Shown here: piece by piece, positions 25,399 to 33,193 of the stretch | Layout: the number at the start of each line of letters is the position of its first letter | How positions within the stretch are numbered: position 1 is the first letter of the stretch | Source of the DNA: an uncultured Lachnospiraceae bacterium | GTDB lineage: Bacteria; Bacillota; Clostridia; Lachnospirales; Lachnospiraceae | Direction: 5' to 3' | Length of the DNA stretch: 64,000 bases | NCBI GenBank assembly: GCA_910578475.1 | Contig: CAJTRK010000015.1 | Location: 1-64,000 of the forward strand | Position numbers and translations under genes: made by a program | The notes under the pieces: generated by a model | Told to the model about the DNA's origin: nothing | What the model saw: the letters and a program-made list of their open reading frames with translations, nothing else | The model's database searches: none

Positions 25399-26361
25399 TT
25401 ATCCCTGCATTTTTTTCACGGTGTCAAGATACTCCGGAAAAAGATATCCGAAGAATATTTCAAAGAATCTTCCTGTGTCGGCGTTGACTGCGACTTCACA
25501 GTTCTTCATTTTGTCCTTATACTTCATAACGGGATATACGACGGAAGCTCCCTCGCATAATCCCTGTGTCTCCACATCGACAAAAGCGTCTATCGTATCA
25601 ATTACGCCGTTGTCCAGCAAATATGCGGTAACGAGCACATCACAGAGCTCACTCCCGAGTTTCTGATGTTGTCTCCAGTGCGCATCCGCATATACTCTGG
25701 TAACTTTATGGATAAACCTTGACACAGGTGTATTGATTTGATACAGCAATTCTCTCAGCGCAGGATTGAGCCAGACATGTTTCGTAGCGTCCAGTCCTAC
25801 CATGACTATCTTTTCAAATCCTGCCTGAAATACGATTTTTGCGGCTTCCGGGTCTACCCAGAAATTAAATTCCGCATAGGGCGTGACATTTCCCTCATGA
25901 ACCGCTCCGCCCATAATCACTACTTCTTTGACATTTTTCACAAAAGCGGGGTCTTTCTGCACCGCTTCCGCAATATTAGTGAGCGGCCCAATCGGTACGA
26001 GCGTAATTTCTCCTTTTTCCTCCCGTACTTTCCGAATCAGGAAATCCGCCGCGCTTTCTTCTTCCGGAACGCCTGCGCTTTCTGCCACGCCGATGTTTCC
26101 GAGTCCGTCATCTCCATGACAGTCCGCCGGCATGCTGTTTTCCCGCATCAGGGGTTTTCTGTTTCCTTTATAAACCGGAATATCCGTTCTTCCCGCCACA
26201 TCCAGAATTTTAAAGGCATTTTTCGTCACTTTCTCAACATCCACGTTTCCGTTTACCGTTGTAAGCGCCAGAACATCCAGTTCTTCTCTTGCGGATAATG
26301 CGAGCAGAATCGCCAGCGCATCATCAATTCCCGGGTCCGTATCAATAATTATCTTTCTCAT
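25399..26361 (-). CDS. Inosine-uridine type nucleoside hydrolase
   Basis: This enzyme hydrolyses the N-glycosidic bond of ribonucleosides to give base and ribose. The 320 residues start with IIDTDPGIDDALAIL, the calcium-binding aspartate cluster of the family. NVDVEKVTKNA and HGDDGLG follow, then PIGPLTN, VIMGGAV and AEFNFWVDPEAAKIV. Ribose release fits the adjacent ribokinase. I selected the ATG at 26361, preceded by AAAGGAG, over a longer frame starting inside the end of rbsK. Base preference (purine or pyrimidine) cannot be read from the sequence. Confidence 0.93.
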   Translation of the reverse strand: MRKIIIDTDPGIDDALAILLALSAREELDVLALTTVNGNVDVEKVTKNAFKILDVAGRTDIPVYKGNRKPLMRENSMPADCHGDDGLGNIGVAESAGVPEEESAADFLIRKVREEKGEITLVPIGPLTNIAEAVQKDPAFVKNVKEVVIMGGAVHEGNVTPYAEFNFWVDPEAAKIVFQAGFEKIVMVGLDATKHVWLNPALRELLYQINTPVSRFIHKVTRVYADAHWRQHQKLGSELCDVLVTAYLLDNGVIDTIDAFVDVETQGLCEGASVVYPVMKYKDKMKNCEVAVNADTGRFFEIFFGYLFPEYLDTVKKMQG

Positions 26362-26375
26362 GTACTTTTCTCCTT

Positions 26376-27293
26376 TCATTCCTTCCATATTGTCTGCACT
26401 TCCTGCATCGTCGGAATCGATGTCTGCGCGCCTTTTCTGGTTACCGCAACAGAGGAAACTTTCTGCCCTAGCATAATCGCCTCTCCATAGGGTTTCCCCT
26501 GACTGAGCGCAAGCGCAAAAGCCGCCGTAAAGCTGTCCCCCGCCGCCGTCGTATCGACCGCTTTCACCTGATAGGGACCGTAAAATTCTTCCTTGTTCCG
26601 GCTGACCAGCAGGCAGCCTTCTTTGCCGAGCGTAACGATGACATTTTTCACCCCTTTGTCAATCATGACTCTTGCCCCTTTTATAAGGTCTTCCCTCGTC
26701 TTCATGTTCATTTCCGTAAGAATTGCAAGTTCCGTCTCGTTCGGCTTAATGTAATCAATCCCGTTCCAGAAATGTTCCGGTAAACCGGGTATCGCCGGCG
26801 CAGGGTCAACGATGACCGTTTTTCCTTCTCTGACAGCCATTTCTTTCACATATTCGACAATATCAAGAGGAATTTCAAACTGCATGATGATAATATCGCC
26901 GCCTTTGATAATATCCGCTTTCTCATCAATCAGTTCTTTTGTGACCAGTCCGTTTGTTCCCGCAATGATAATAATGGAATTATCTCCGTCATCATCGACC
27001 GTGATAAAGGCCTGTCCCGTCGTTTCGTTCTCTATCTGCCTGATTCCCGACACGTCCACATTGACGCTTCGCAGATTATGTAGAAGCGCGTCTCCCGCCG
27101 CATCTTTTCCGACCGCGCCTATCATCGTAACGTCGCCGCCAAGTTTCCCGAGCGCATAAGCCTGGTTGGCTCCTTTTCCGCCCGAAACCCGGTTGATATT
27201 TTTTCCGGAAATGGTCTCGCCCCGTTTCGGCATATGCGGCGTTTCAATTACGATGTCCATGTTCAAACTGCCGACTACTACAATCTTTTGCAT
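26376..27293 (-). CDS. rbsK: Ribokinase
   Basis: Ribokinase phosphorylates D-ribose to ribose 5-phosphate for entry to the pentose phosphate pathway. The 305 residues have the PfkB family layout: VVGSLNMDIVIETPHMPKRGET at the N-terminus, GGKGANQAYALGKLGG for sugar binding, KPNETE, and the catalytic motif DTTAAGDSFTAAF with the base Asp. The gene overlaps the end of the upstream LacI-kinase fusion gene by 16 bases and precedes the nucleoside hydrolase by 14 bases. It thus lies in an import-cleave-phosphorylate series. It is the second ribokinase-like domain in this operon. Confidence 0.95.
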   Translation of the reverse strand: MQKIVVVGSLNMDIVIETPHMPKRGETISGKNINRVSGGKGANQAYALGKLGGDVTMIGAVGKDAAGDALLHNLRSVNVDVSGIRQIENETTGQAFITVDDDGDNSIIIIAGTNGLVTKELIDEKADIIKGGDIIIMQFEIPLDIVEYVKEMAVREGKTVIVDPAPAIPGLPEHFWNGIDYIKPNETELAILTEMNMKTREDLIKGARVMIDKGVKNVIVTLGKEGCLLVSRNKEEFYGPYQVKAVDTTAAGDSFTAAFALALSQGKPYGEAIMLGQKVSSVAVTRKGAQTSIPTMQEVQTIWKE

Positions 27294-29215
27294 CTTGTTT
27301 CCAACTCCCTCCTTTTCTCATTGTATTTTGCATAAATTTCATCCTCGTAGACATCCACCGCCTTTCTGTCCGGCAAAGCCGGCTGCACACCATATCTCGT
27401 AATGCTGATTCCCGAAGCATAAACGGCAAATGCAATCGCGTGAATCAACTCTTTTCCTTCGCTCAGATAAACCGCCATCGCGCTGATGAAGGAATCCGCC
27501 CCGCCCGTCGTATCCACCGGTTCGAACCCGGTCCCTTCAAAATAAACGGATATTTCTTTGTTTCTCAGATAACAGCCTCTCGCTCCCAGAGTGACAATGA
27601 TATTCTCAATTCCTTTCCGCAGCAGAATATCTGCTTTTTCTTCCAGACTTTCCGTTCCGGGAACAAGCGTATGAAGTTCTTTTTCATTCGGCACCAAATA
27701 TGCGATTTCCGACAGGAGTTCGTCCTTTATTTCATCTGTCGGTGACGGTTTCAGAATGACTTCCGTATTGTTCCGCTTGCAATGCCGGATTGTATACTCC
27801 ACAATCGGAGCCGGTATTTCCAGCGAAAGCAGACAATATTTACTTTTTTCAAATAAATAGCCGCATCTTTTGATTTGATTGATGCTCAAATTTTTATTTG
27901 CTCCGGGATAAACGACAATCGCGCTTTCGCCCCGTTCGTCCAGACTGATATAAGCTTTCCCGCTTGGGAGCATACTGTCGAAAAAAACGCCTTCCATATG
28001 AACGCAATTCTCAATCAGCTCCGTATATATCTGCTTTCCGTCCACGTCATTTCCGAGACATCCGACCATATAGGCCTGTCCGCCGAGCTTTCCGACGCCG
28101 GCCGCCTGATTGCCTCCTTTCCCGCCGGAATAGATATGAACTTTGTCGGCCCGCTGCGTCTCTCCCGCTACCGGAGTCCTGGAGCATTCAATCGTGACAT
28201 CCAGATTCATGCTGCCGACAACAATAATCGGTTCACCCTGCTTTTCCTGCGCCGGTTTCTTAATGCTGTTTCGTTCCATCATGACGGGCGGCAGACGTTT
28301 TATGACTTCGATTTCCTTTTTCTCCTGCATCATTTCAAACAAATATGCGAATGCCGTTTCCGTCATTTTCTCACTCGGAAGTTTTACCGCCGTAATGCCG
28401 ATGCCGGAAAGTTCCAGTATTTTGTTATCGCCGATGGAAACGAGCGACAATTCGTTCGGAATTACCATCCCGCTTCTTTCCATGATTCTGCATATGCAGC
28501 AGGCGATTTCCGGGGAACCGCAGACAATCGCGGTCACATTCTCATTGAGCGCCTGCGGGATTCCGTATTTCTCAATATCTCCCATCGTATGTCCTTCATA
28601 TATCCAGGCGGGCTGCTCTTTCTGATGGGAGTTCTGCATTGCATGCAGATAACCGTTCAAAATGCTCTTGTCTCCATGCCGGATAATGCAGGCAATTTTC
28701 CGGTGTCCTTCCCGCAGAAGCTTCCTGACCGCCACACCGGCCGCTTCCGATAACCGATAATAAACAACTGCTTTCTCTCTGTCGTCAAATTCCTTCGTCT
28801 CGGAGAAATAAACGACGGATTCTTCCAGTTTACCTGCCGAAATCCATTTCGTTGAATCAATGAGAAGCCCCGATGCTTTCCTTTTTATCATCTGCCTGAC
28901 AAGCATTTCCGTTTCTTCTTCACTGTCCGTATATCCGATAATAACGCCGTATCCTTTTTCCCTCGCCGCCTCTTCCGCCGTCAGAACAATGTTCTCCCTC
29001 TCTCTGTTCTGCCTTCTGACAATAAGCCCTATGAGATGACTTCTGATACCCTCCTTCTCAAGAAACCGGAAATAAGGAACATAATTCTCTTCTTCGATTA
29101 CACGCAAAACTTTCTTTCTCGTTTCCTCACTGATATCTTTATCTTTTCCGTTCATCACTTTGGAAACAGTGGAAGCGGATACGCCTGCCAGTTTCGCAAT
29201 ATCATGTATATTCAT
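27278..29215 (-). CDS. LacI-family transcriptional regulator fused to a PfkB/ribokinase domain
   Basis: From the ATG at 29215 the protein has 645 residues in three parts. A LacI helix-turn-helix opens it (MNIHDIAKLAGVSASTVSKVMNG). A periplasmic-binding-protein-like effector domain spans about 50-335. A complete ribokinase-like domain at about 345-640 contains GSMNLDVTIECSRTPVAGET, GGKGGNQAAGVGKLGG, VPNEKE and DTTGGADSF. The expected catalytic Asp (about 574) is present, though the loop reads GGAD where GAGD or AAGD is usual. The protein could sense ribose or a nucleoside and also phosphorylate it, or use the kinase fold as a sensor. It is the first gene of the operon and probably controls it. 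The longer frame to 29266 has no better start. Confidence 0.92.
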   Translation of the reverse strand: MNIHDIAKLAGVSASTVSKVMNGKDKDISEETRKKVLRVIEEENYVPYFRFLEKEGIRSHLIGLIVRRQNRERENIVLTAEEAAREKGYGVIIGYTDSEEETEMLVRQMIKRKASGLLIDSTKWISAGKLEESVVYFSETKEFDDREKAVVYYRLSEAAGVAVRKLLREGHRKIACIIRHGDKSILNGYLHAMQNSHQKEQPAWIYEGHTMGDIEKYGIPQALNENVTAIVCGSPEIACCICRIMERSGMVIPNELSLVSIGDNKILELSGIGITAVKLPSEKMTETAFAYLFEMMQEKKEIEVIKRLPPVMMERNSIKKPAQEKQGEPIIVVGSMNLDVTIECSRTPVAGETQRADKVHIYSGGKGGNQAAGVGKLGGQAYMVGCLGNDVDGKQIYTELIENCVHMEGVFFDSMLPSGKAYISLDERGESAIVVYPGANKNLSINQIKRCGYLFEKSKYCLLSLEIPAPIVEYTIRHCKRNNTEVILKPSPTDEIKDELLSEIAYLVPNEKELHTLVPGTESLEEKADILLRKGIENIIVTLGARGCYLRNKEISVYFEGTGFEPVDTTGGADSFISAMAVYLSEGKELIHAIAFAVYASGISITRYGVQPALPDRKAVDVYEDEIYAKYNEKRRELETRCKRL

Positions 29216-29304
29216 TCTGATAACCTTGTTTCTCTTTCCCGGCCTGCTCGTTCGCCGCCGTAACAAATTTTCGTGACAATTTTACGATGCTCTTTGTTGG
29301 GTGA

Positions 29305-29333
29305 ATCTTAACATTTTTTGTATTTTTGCACAA
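29305..29333 (-). promoter_or_regulatory. Possible promoter of the LacI-kinase/ECF operon
   Basis: On the minus strand TTGTGC (29333-29328), a 17-base spacer and TAAGAT (29310-29305) form a moderate promoter about 90 bases before the start codon. The 390-base interval 29216-29605 otherwise holds the divergent feo promoter and no gene. No clear LacI-type palindrome was found. Confidence 0.45.
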
Positions 29334-29485
29334 TATTTTCAGAAAACGAAACTATTTTCCGACATTATGCACTAATTAACGCTTTTACTAAACATTTTTA
29401 GTATTCCGAATTTTGTATAAAACTAATAAGGAATTATCTTCCATTTTGTTGAAAACAGAAATATTGGAAAACTGAAAAAACCGCA

Positions 29486-29541
29486 TTGACAATATAGTTA
29501 GCCTATGCTAACCTTTATATGTCAGTTAGTTATATCTAACT
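29486..29541 (+). promoter_or_regulatory. feo promoter with two GTTAG-N6-CTAAC operators
   Basis: TTGACA at 29486-29491 marks the -35 box; the -10 box is poor (TAACCT at 29509-29514). Two palindromes of the same form lie over and after it: GTTAGCCTATGCTAAC at 29497-29512 and AGTTAGTTATATCTAACT at 29524-29541. Their centres are 28 bases apart. The pattern resembles iron boxes of DtxR/IdeR-type repressors, which suits control of iron uptake genes. Confidence 0.75.
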
Positions 29542-29605
29542 ATTGTGTCAGATGTCATACACTGGCCGCTGGATTATAACGTTTCATAAAAAGGAGATGA
29601 ACATT

Positions 29606-29815
29606 ATGCCATTATTATTTGCAAAAGAAGGAGAATCCAATTTTATCAAAAAAATAACCGGCAAGGAGGAAACCAGACTCTTCCTCGAAAAACTGGGATT
29701 TGTATCGGGAGCCGATGTAACGGTTATTTCCTCTCTCGGCGGAAATCTAATCGTCAATATAAAGGGTTCCCGCGTTGCCATCGACAGAAAACTGGCGAAC
29801 GGAATCCTGATTTAA
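29606..29815 (+). CDS. feoA: FeoA-like ferrous iron transport protein (first copy)
   Basis: This small cytoplasmic SH3-like protein assists FeoB. With the start at 29606, 9 bases after AGGAG, it has 69 residues, the usual FeoA length. ETRLFLEKLGFVSGADVTVISSLGGNLIVNIKGSRVAI is typical of FeoA, cited here as consecutive parts: FLEKLGFVSGADV, then GGNLIVNIKGSR. An upstream in-frame ATG at 29543 lacks a ribosome binding site and lies next to the operators. It is the first gene behind the feo promoter and is followed by a second feoA and then feoB. Confidence 0.9.
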   Translation: MPLLFAKEGESNFIKKITGKEETRLFLEKLGFVSGADVTVISSLGGNLIVNIKGSRVAIDRKLANGILI

Positions 29816-29867
29816 AAACGCAGGCCGGCATCATATGCCAAAACATGGAAAGGACGGAAACATCGGT

Positions 29868-30092
29868 ATGAAAACATTACGAAGCGCAAAACCGGGCGAC
29901 ACGGTGAAAGTCGTAAAAATTAACGGAGAAGGCGCCTTAAAACGACGCATCATGGATATGGGCGTAACGAAAGGCGTTGAAATCTATGTAAGAAAAGTCG
30001 CACCGCTTGGAGACCCCATCGAAGTTACGGTGCGGGGATATGAATTATCCGTCCGCAAAGCGGATTCGGATTTAATTGAAATAATCGATTAA
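29868..30092 (+). CDS. feoA: FeoA-like ferrous iron transport protein (second copy)
   Basis: This 74-residue protein begins MKTLRSAKPGDTVKVVKING and continues with LKRRIMDMGVTKGVEIYV, the classical FeoA consensus, then APLGDPIEVTVRGYELSVRK. It is closer to the canonical form than the first copy. I used the ATG preceded by GGAAAGGA rather than the ATG 33 bases upstream. Two different feoA genes before one feoB are common in Clostridia, where they may make up a trimeric FeoAAB complex. The spacing of 33 bases to feoB indicates one transcript. Confidence 0.92.
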   Translation: MKTLRSAKPGDTVKVVKINGEGALKRRIMDMGVTKGVEIYVRKVAPLGDPIEVTVRGYELSVRKADSDLIEIID

Positions 30093-30125
30093 ATCGCAAA
30101 GAAACAGAAAGGAGAGTCGTGAAAA

Positions 30126-32264
30126 ATGGGAATTAAAATTGCACTGGCGGGAAATCCAAACTGCGGCAAAACAACATTATTCAACGCGCTGACAGGCGCG
30201 AACCAGTTTGTCGGAAACTGGCCCGGCGTTACGGTCGAAAAGAAAGAAGGGAAACTGAAGGGCAATAAAGAAGTCACCGTCACGGACCTGCCCGGTATTT
30301 ATTCTCTGTCCCCGTACACATTAGAAGAAGTCGTAGCGAGAAATTACCTGCTTTCAGAAAAACCGGACGTTATCTTAAACATCATTGACGGTACGAATCT
30401 GGAAAGGAATCTTTATCTTTCCACACAATTACTGGAACTTGGCATTCCGGTTGTCATGGCGGTTAATATGATGGACATCGTTGCAAAAAGCGGCGAACAG
30501 ATACATACGGATAAATTAGGCAGCAGACTCGGCTGTGACGTGGTTGCAATTTCCGCTTTGAAGGGAACGGGTATTCAGGAAGCCGTTAACAGGGCATGCG
30601 CCGCTGCCGGGAAAATCCGGAAAACAGCGCATACTTTTACGGAAAGCCTGGAATCAGCCATTCAATCCGCGGCAGATAAACTCGATAAAACTGTCCCGGA
30701 AGAACAGAAACGATTCTTTGCAATCAAACTTCTGGAAAAAGACGATAAAATCGCCGGGCAGCTGCAAAACATTCCCGATGTCTCAATCATGATTGACGCG
30801 CTGGAAAAAGAATACGACGACGATGCAGAAAGCATCATCACGAACGAAAGATATCTTTACATCTCTTCCGTAATTGAGGAATGCTGTACAGGGCACAAAA
30901 CAAAAAAGCTGACAATTTCCGATAAAATTGATAAAATAGTAACGAATCGGATTCTTGCCCTGCCTGTTTTCGCCATCGTAATGTTTATCGTTTATTATAT
31001 ATCCGTTACGACGGTCGGCACGGTTCTGACCGACTGGACCAACGATGTTCTTTTTGGTGAAATCATTCCGCCCGCTGTCGAAAGCTTTCTTATAAATATA
31101 GACTGTGCGGACTGGTTACAGGGGCTGATTCTGGACGGCATTATCGCCGGCGTGGGCGCGGTGCTCGGCTTTGTTCCGCAAATGCTCGTTTTGTTCGTCT
31201 TCCTTGCCTTTCTGGAGGGCTGCGGATATATGGCGCGAATCGCCTTTATTATGGACCGGATTTTCCGAAAATTCGGGCTTTCGGGCAAATCCTTTATTCC
31301 GATTATGATTGGCACAGGCTGCGGCGTTCCGGGCATTATGGCTTCGCGGACAATTGAAAATGAACGCGACCGCAGAATGACCATTATAACGACTACTTTT
31401 ATCCCATGCAGCGCCAAACTCCCGATTATCGCTCTGATTGCGGGCGCGATGTTCGGCGGCGCATGGTGGGTTGCGCCGAGCGCTTATTTTACAGGAATTG
31501 CGGCAATTATATGCTCCGGCATCATTTTGAAAAAAACGAAACTGTTTGCGGGAGAGCCCGCTCCTTTCGTCCTGGAACTCCCGGCATATCATCTTCCAAC
31601 CGTCGGCAGCATCCTTCGAAGCATGTGGGAGCGCGGATGGTCTTTCATCAAAAAGGCCGGAACGATTATTCTGTTATCTACGATTGTCCTCTGGTTCCTC
31701 ATGCGCTTCGGATGGACAGACGGCTCCTTTGGCATGTTGGAAGCAGAACAGCTGAATTGCAGTATTCTGGCCGGCATCGGCGGTGTCCTTGCGCCTCTTT
31801 TTGCTCCGCTCGGATGGGGTGACTGGAAAATGGCGGTAGCGGCGGCAACCGGCCTGATTGCCAAAGAAAATGTCGTAGGCGCTCTCGGTATGTTATTCGG
31901 TTTTGCGGAAGTTGCGGAAGACGGAGCGGAAATCTGGGGACAGCTTGCAGGAAGCATGACGGCGGCTGCAGCTTACTCTTTCCTCGTATTCAATCTTCTG
32001 TGCGCTCCCTGTTTTGCTGCAATGGGCGCCATCAGGAGAGAAATGAACAACCGGAAATGGTTCTGGTTCGCCATCGGATATCAGTGCGGCCTGGCCTGGC
32101 TCGTATCCTTGTGCGTATATCAGTTTGGCACTCTTTTTGCAACAGGAACTTTCGGCATCGGAACGGCCGTTTCCATTTTCATCATTATCACTTTCCTTTA
32201 TCTGATATTCAGACCTTTTGCGGAAAGTAAGTCATTAAAGTTAAACGTCAATATGGGAAAATAG
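30126..32264 (+). CDS. feoB: Ferrous iron transporter FeoB
   Basis: FeoB is the GTPase-linked inner-membrane Fe2+ transporter. The 712 residues start with a G domain: G1 GNPNCGKTT at about 9-17, G2 NWPGVTVEKKEG, G3 DLPGIYSLS, and a G4 of NMMD, the usual Asn-x-x-Asp form. A helical guanine-dissociation-inhibitor-like domain runs to about 270. The membrane part has two Gate repeats, with GCGVPGIMASRTIEN and CSAKLPIIALIAG in the first. The ATG follows AAGGAGAG. It forms an operon with two feoA genes and a small Cys-rich protein, under the iron-box-like operators. Confidence 0.97.
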   Translation: MGIKIALAGNPNCGKTTLFNALTGANQFVGNWPGVTVEKKEGKLKGNKEVTVTDLPGIYSLSPYTLEEVVARNYLLSEKPDVILNIIDGTNLERNLYLSTQLLELGIPVVMAVNMMDIVAKSGEQIHTDKLGSRLGCDVVAISALKGTGIQEAVNRACAAAGKIRKTAHTFTESLESAIQSAADKLDKTVPEEQKRFFAIKLLEKDDKIAGQLQNIPDVSIMIDALEKEYDDDAESIITNERYLYISSVIEECCTGHKTKKLTISDKIDKIVTNRILALPVFAIVMFIVYYISVTTVGTVLTDWTNDVLFGEIIPPAVESFLINIDCADWLQGLILDGIIAGVGAVLGFVPQMLVLFVFLAFLEGCGYMARIAFIMDRIFRKFGLSGKSFIPIMIGTGCGVPGIMASRTIENERDRRMTIITTTFIPCSAKLPIIALIAGAMFGGAWWVAPSAYFTGIAAIICSGIILKKTKLFAGEPAPFVLELPAYHLPTVGSILRSMWERGWSFIKKAGTIILLSTIVLWFLMRFGWTDGSFGMLEAEQLNCSILAGIGGVLAPLFAPLGWGDWKMAVAAATGLIAKENVVGALGMLFGFAEVAEDGAEIWGQLAGSMTAAAAYSFLVFNLLCAPCFAAMGAIRREMNNRKWFWFAIGYQCGLAWLVSLCVYQFGTLFATGTFGIGTAVSIFIIITFLYLIFRPFAESKSLKLNVNMGK

Positions 32265-32284
32265 AAAGAAGGTATAAAATTATC

Positions 32285-32422
32285 ATGGGTACACTCATTG
32301 TTCTTGCAATTATAGCCGCGGCCGTCGGGCTGGCAGTCAGAAGCATGGTGCGGGATAAGAAAAACGGAAAATCCTTACAATGCGGCGGAGACTGCAGCCG
32401 CTGCGGCGGCCATTGTCATTAA
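32285..32422 (+). CDS. FeoB-associated Cys-rich membrane protein
   Basis: This 45-residue protein has one N-terminal membrane helix (LIVLAIIAAAVGLAV), a basic stretch and a C-terminal cluster of four cysteines and two histidines (CGGDCSRCGGHCH). This is the pattern of the small FeoB-associated proteins found after feoB in Firmicutes, proposed to play a FeoC-like part or to bind iron. It lies 20 bases after feoB. The ATG has AGAAAGAAGG upstream, and a terminator follows directly, so it closes the feo operon. Confidence 0.88.
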   Translation: MGTLIVLAIIAAAVGLAVRSMVRDKKNGKSLQCGGDCSRCGGHCH

Positions 32423-32432
32423 TCCTTTTGAA

Positions 32433-32456
32433 AAAGGCTGTCGAAAGACAGCCTTT
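32433..32456. terminator. Terminator of the feo operon
   Basis: AAAGGCTGTC (32433-32442) and GACAGCCTTT (32447-32456) form a perfect stem with a GAAA tetraloop, 10 bases after the stop. It may also serve the convergent lipoprotein gene. Confidence 0.88.
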
Positions 32457-33098
32457 CTATCGGAAGATAGCCTTTTCCAGTATATCGACCGCCCGTTCAT
32501 TTTCTTCGAGACAGTAGGAAATGATGTCCTCCTTTCCTTTGCCCGAAACGATGCTCGTGTCCGCTCCCAGTTGAACAAAACAGACATAATTTTCAATCGT
32601 CTCCATCCGGGAAGCCTCTGCCTTGCACCAGTTCTGGGGGTATTTCCTGTTTTCCTCAATCATTCTTATGCGGTAATCTTCCAAAGCCTGCTCGACGGTC
32701 CCAACATAATCTTCTTTGGCATGAATAATAATCATCATATCCACATTTGCTTCCGTATCCGCGTTTTCCGCAAGATATTCTATATACATATCCCGCGAAA
32801 TGCCCGTTTTCTGTTCCAGTTCTTCTTCCGACAGGGGTATTTCAGGCCAGTAGCGCTCGCCCAGTTCCTCTTTTACCTCTTCCCGCAGTTCGGATAAGAT
32901 GGGAAATGTCTTTTTTGTATCCTGTTCTTCATTTTTCACCTGCGAGCTTCCGACCGGAATTTCCAACATTTCATTTTGTTCCGTGACGCTTTTTTGCCTG
33001 TTCACCATCTCGCCCGTCGGCGTGCTGTCTCCGCAGCCGCTCAGAATACATAAAATCAGACCGATTGTAAATACTATCCATATCTTTTTTTCGCTCAT
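32457..33098 (-). CDS. DUF4358-type lipoprotein
   Basis: The protein has a lipoprotein signal: a short basic start, a hydrophobic stretch (IWIVFTIGLILCIL) and the lipobox LSGC, so it should be exported and anchored in the membrane. After a charged linker follows a domain of about 140 residues with EEELEQKTGISRDMY, MMIIIHAKEDYVGTVEQAL and VQLGADTS. This matches the DUF4358 family of Clostridia, for which no function is established. I used the ATG after AAAGGAG; a TTG two codons upstream is less likely. It is transcribed alone, divergently from the O-acylation genes. Confidence 0.82.
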   Translation of the reverse strand: MSEKKIWIVFTIGLILCILSGCGDSTPTGEMVNRQKSVTEQNEMLEIPVGSSQVKNEEQDTKKTFPILSELREEVKEELGERYWPEIPLSEEELEQKTGISRDMYIEYLAENADTEANVDMMIIIHAKEDYVGTVEQALEDYRIRMIEENRKYPQNWCKAEASRMETIENYVCFVQLGADTSIVSGKGKEDIISYCLEENERAVDILEKAIFR

Positions 33099-33123
33099 AT
33101 TCAAGACTCCTTTCTATTAGACA

Positions 33124-33157
33124 TTGTAACCTTTTTCCTAATTTGGTATACTATACC
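33124..33157 (+). promoter_or_regulatory. Promoter of the MBOAT operon with overlapping palindrome
   Basis: TTGTAA at 33124-33129, a 17-base spacer and TATACT at 33147-33152 form a promoter. The -10 box lies inside the 13-base palindrome GGTATACTATACC (33145-33157). The palindrome may be an operator or only the product of a symmetrical -10 region serving both strands. Confidence 0.65.
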
Positions 33158-33193
33158 ATATTTAAAATTTTGATGAACTGACCTGGAGAAGCT

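Noticed and set aside
27875..28753. 292-codon plus-strand frame opposite the LacI-kinase gene
   Set aside because: It is antisense to conserved kinase and LacI motifs; its composition is that of a shadow.
29281..29485. LacI-type operator for the fusion regulator
   Set aside because: Weak partial symmetry (CGTAA and TTACG about 28 bases apart) was seen, but half of the positions do not match, so it is not reported as a site.
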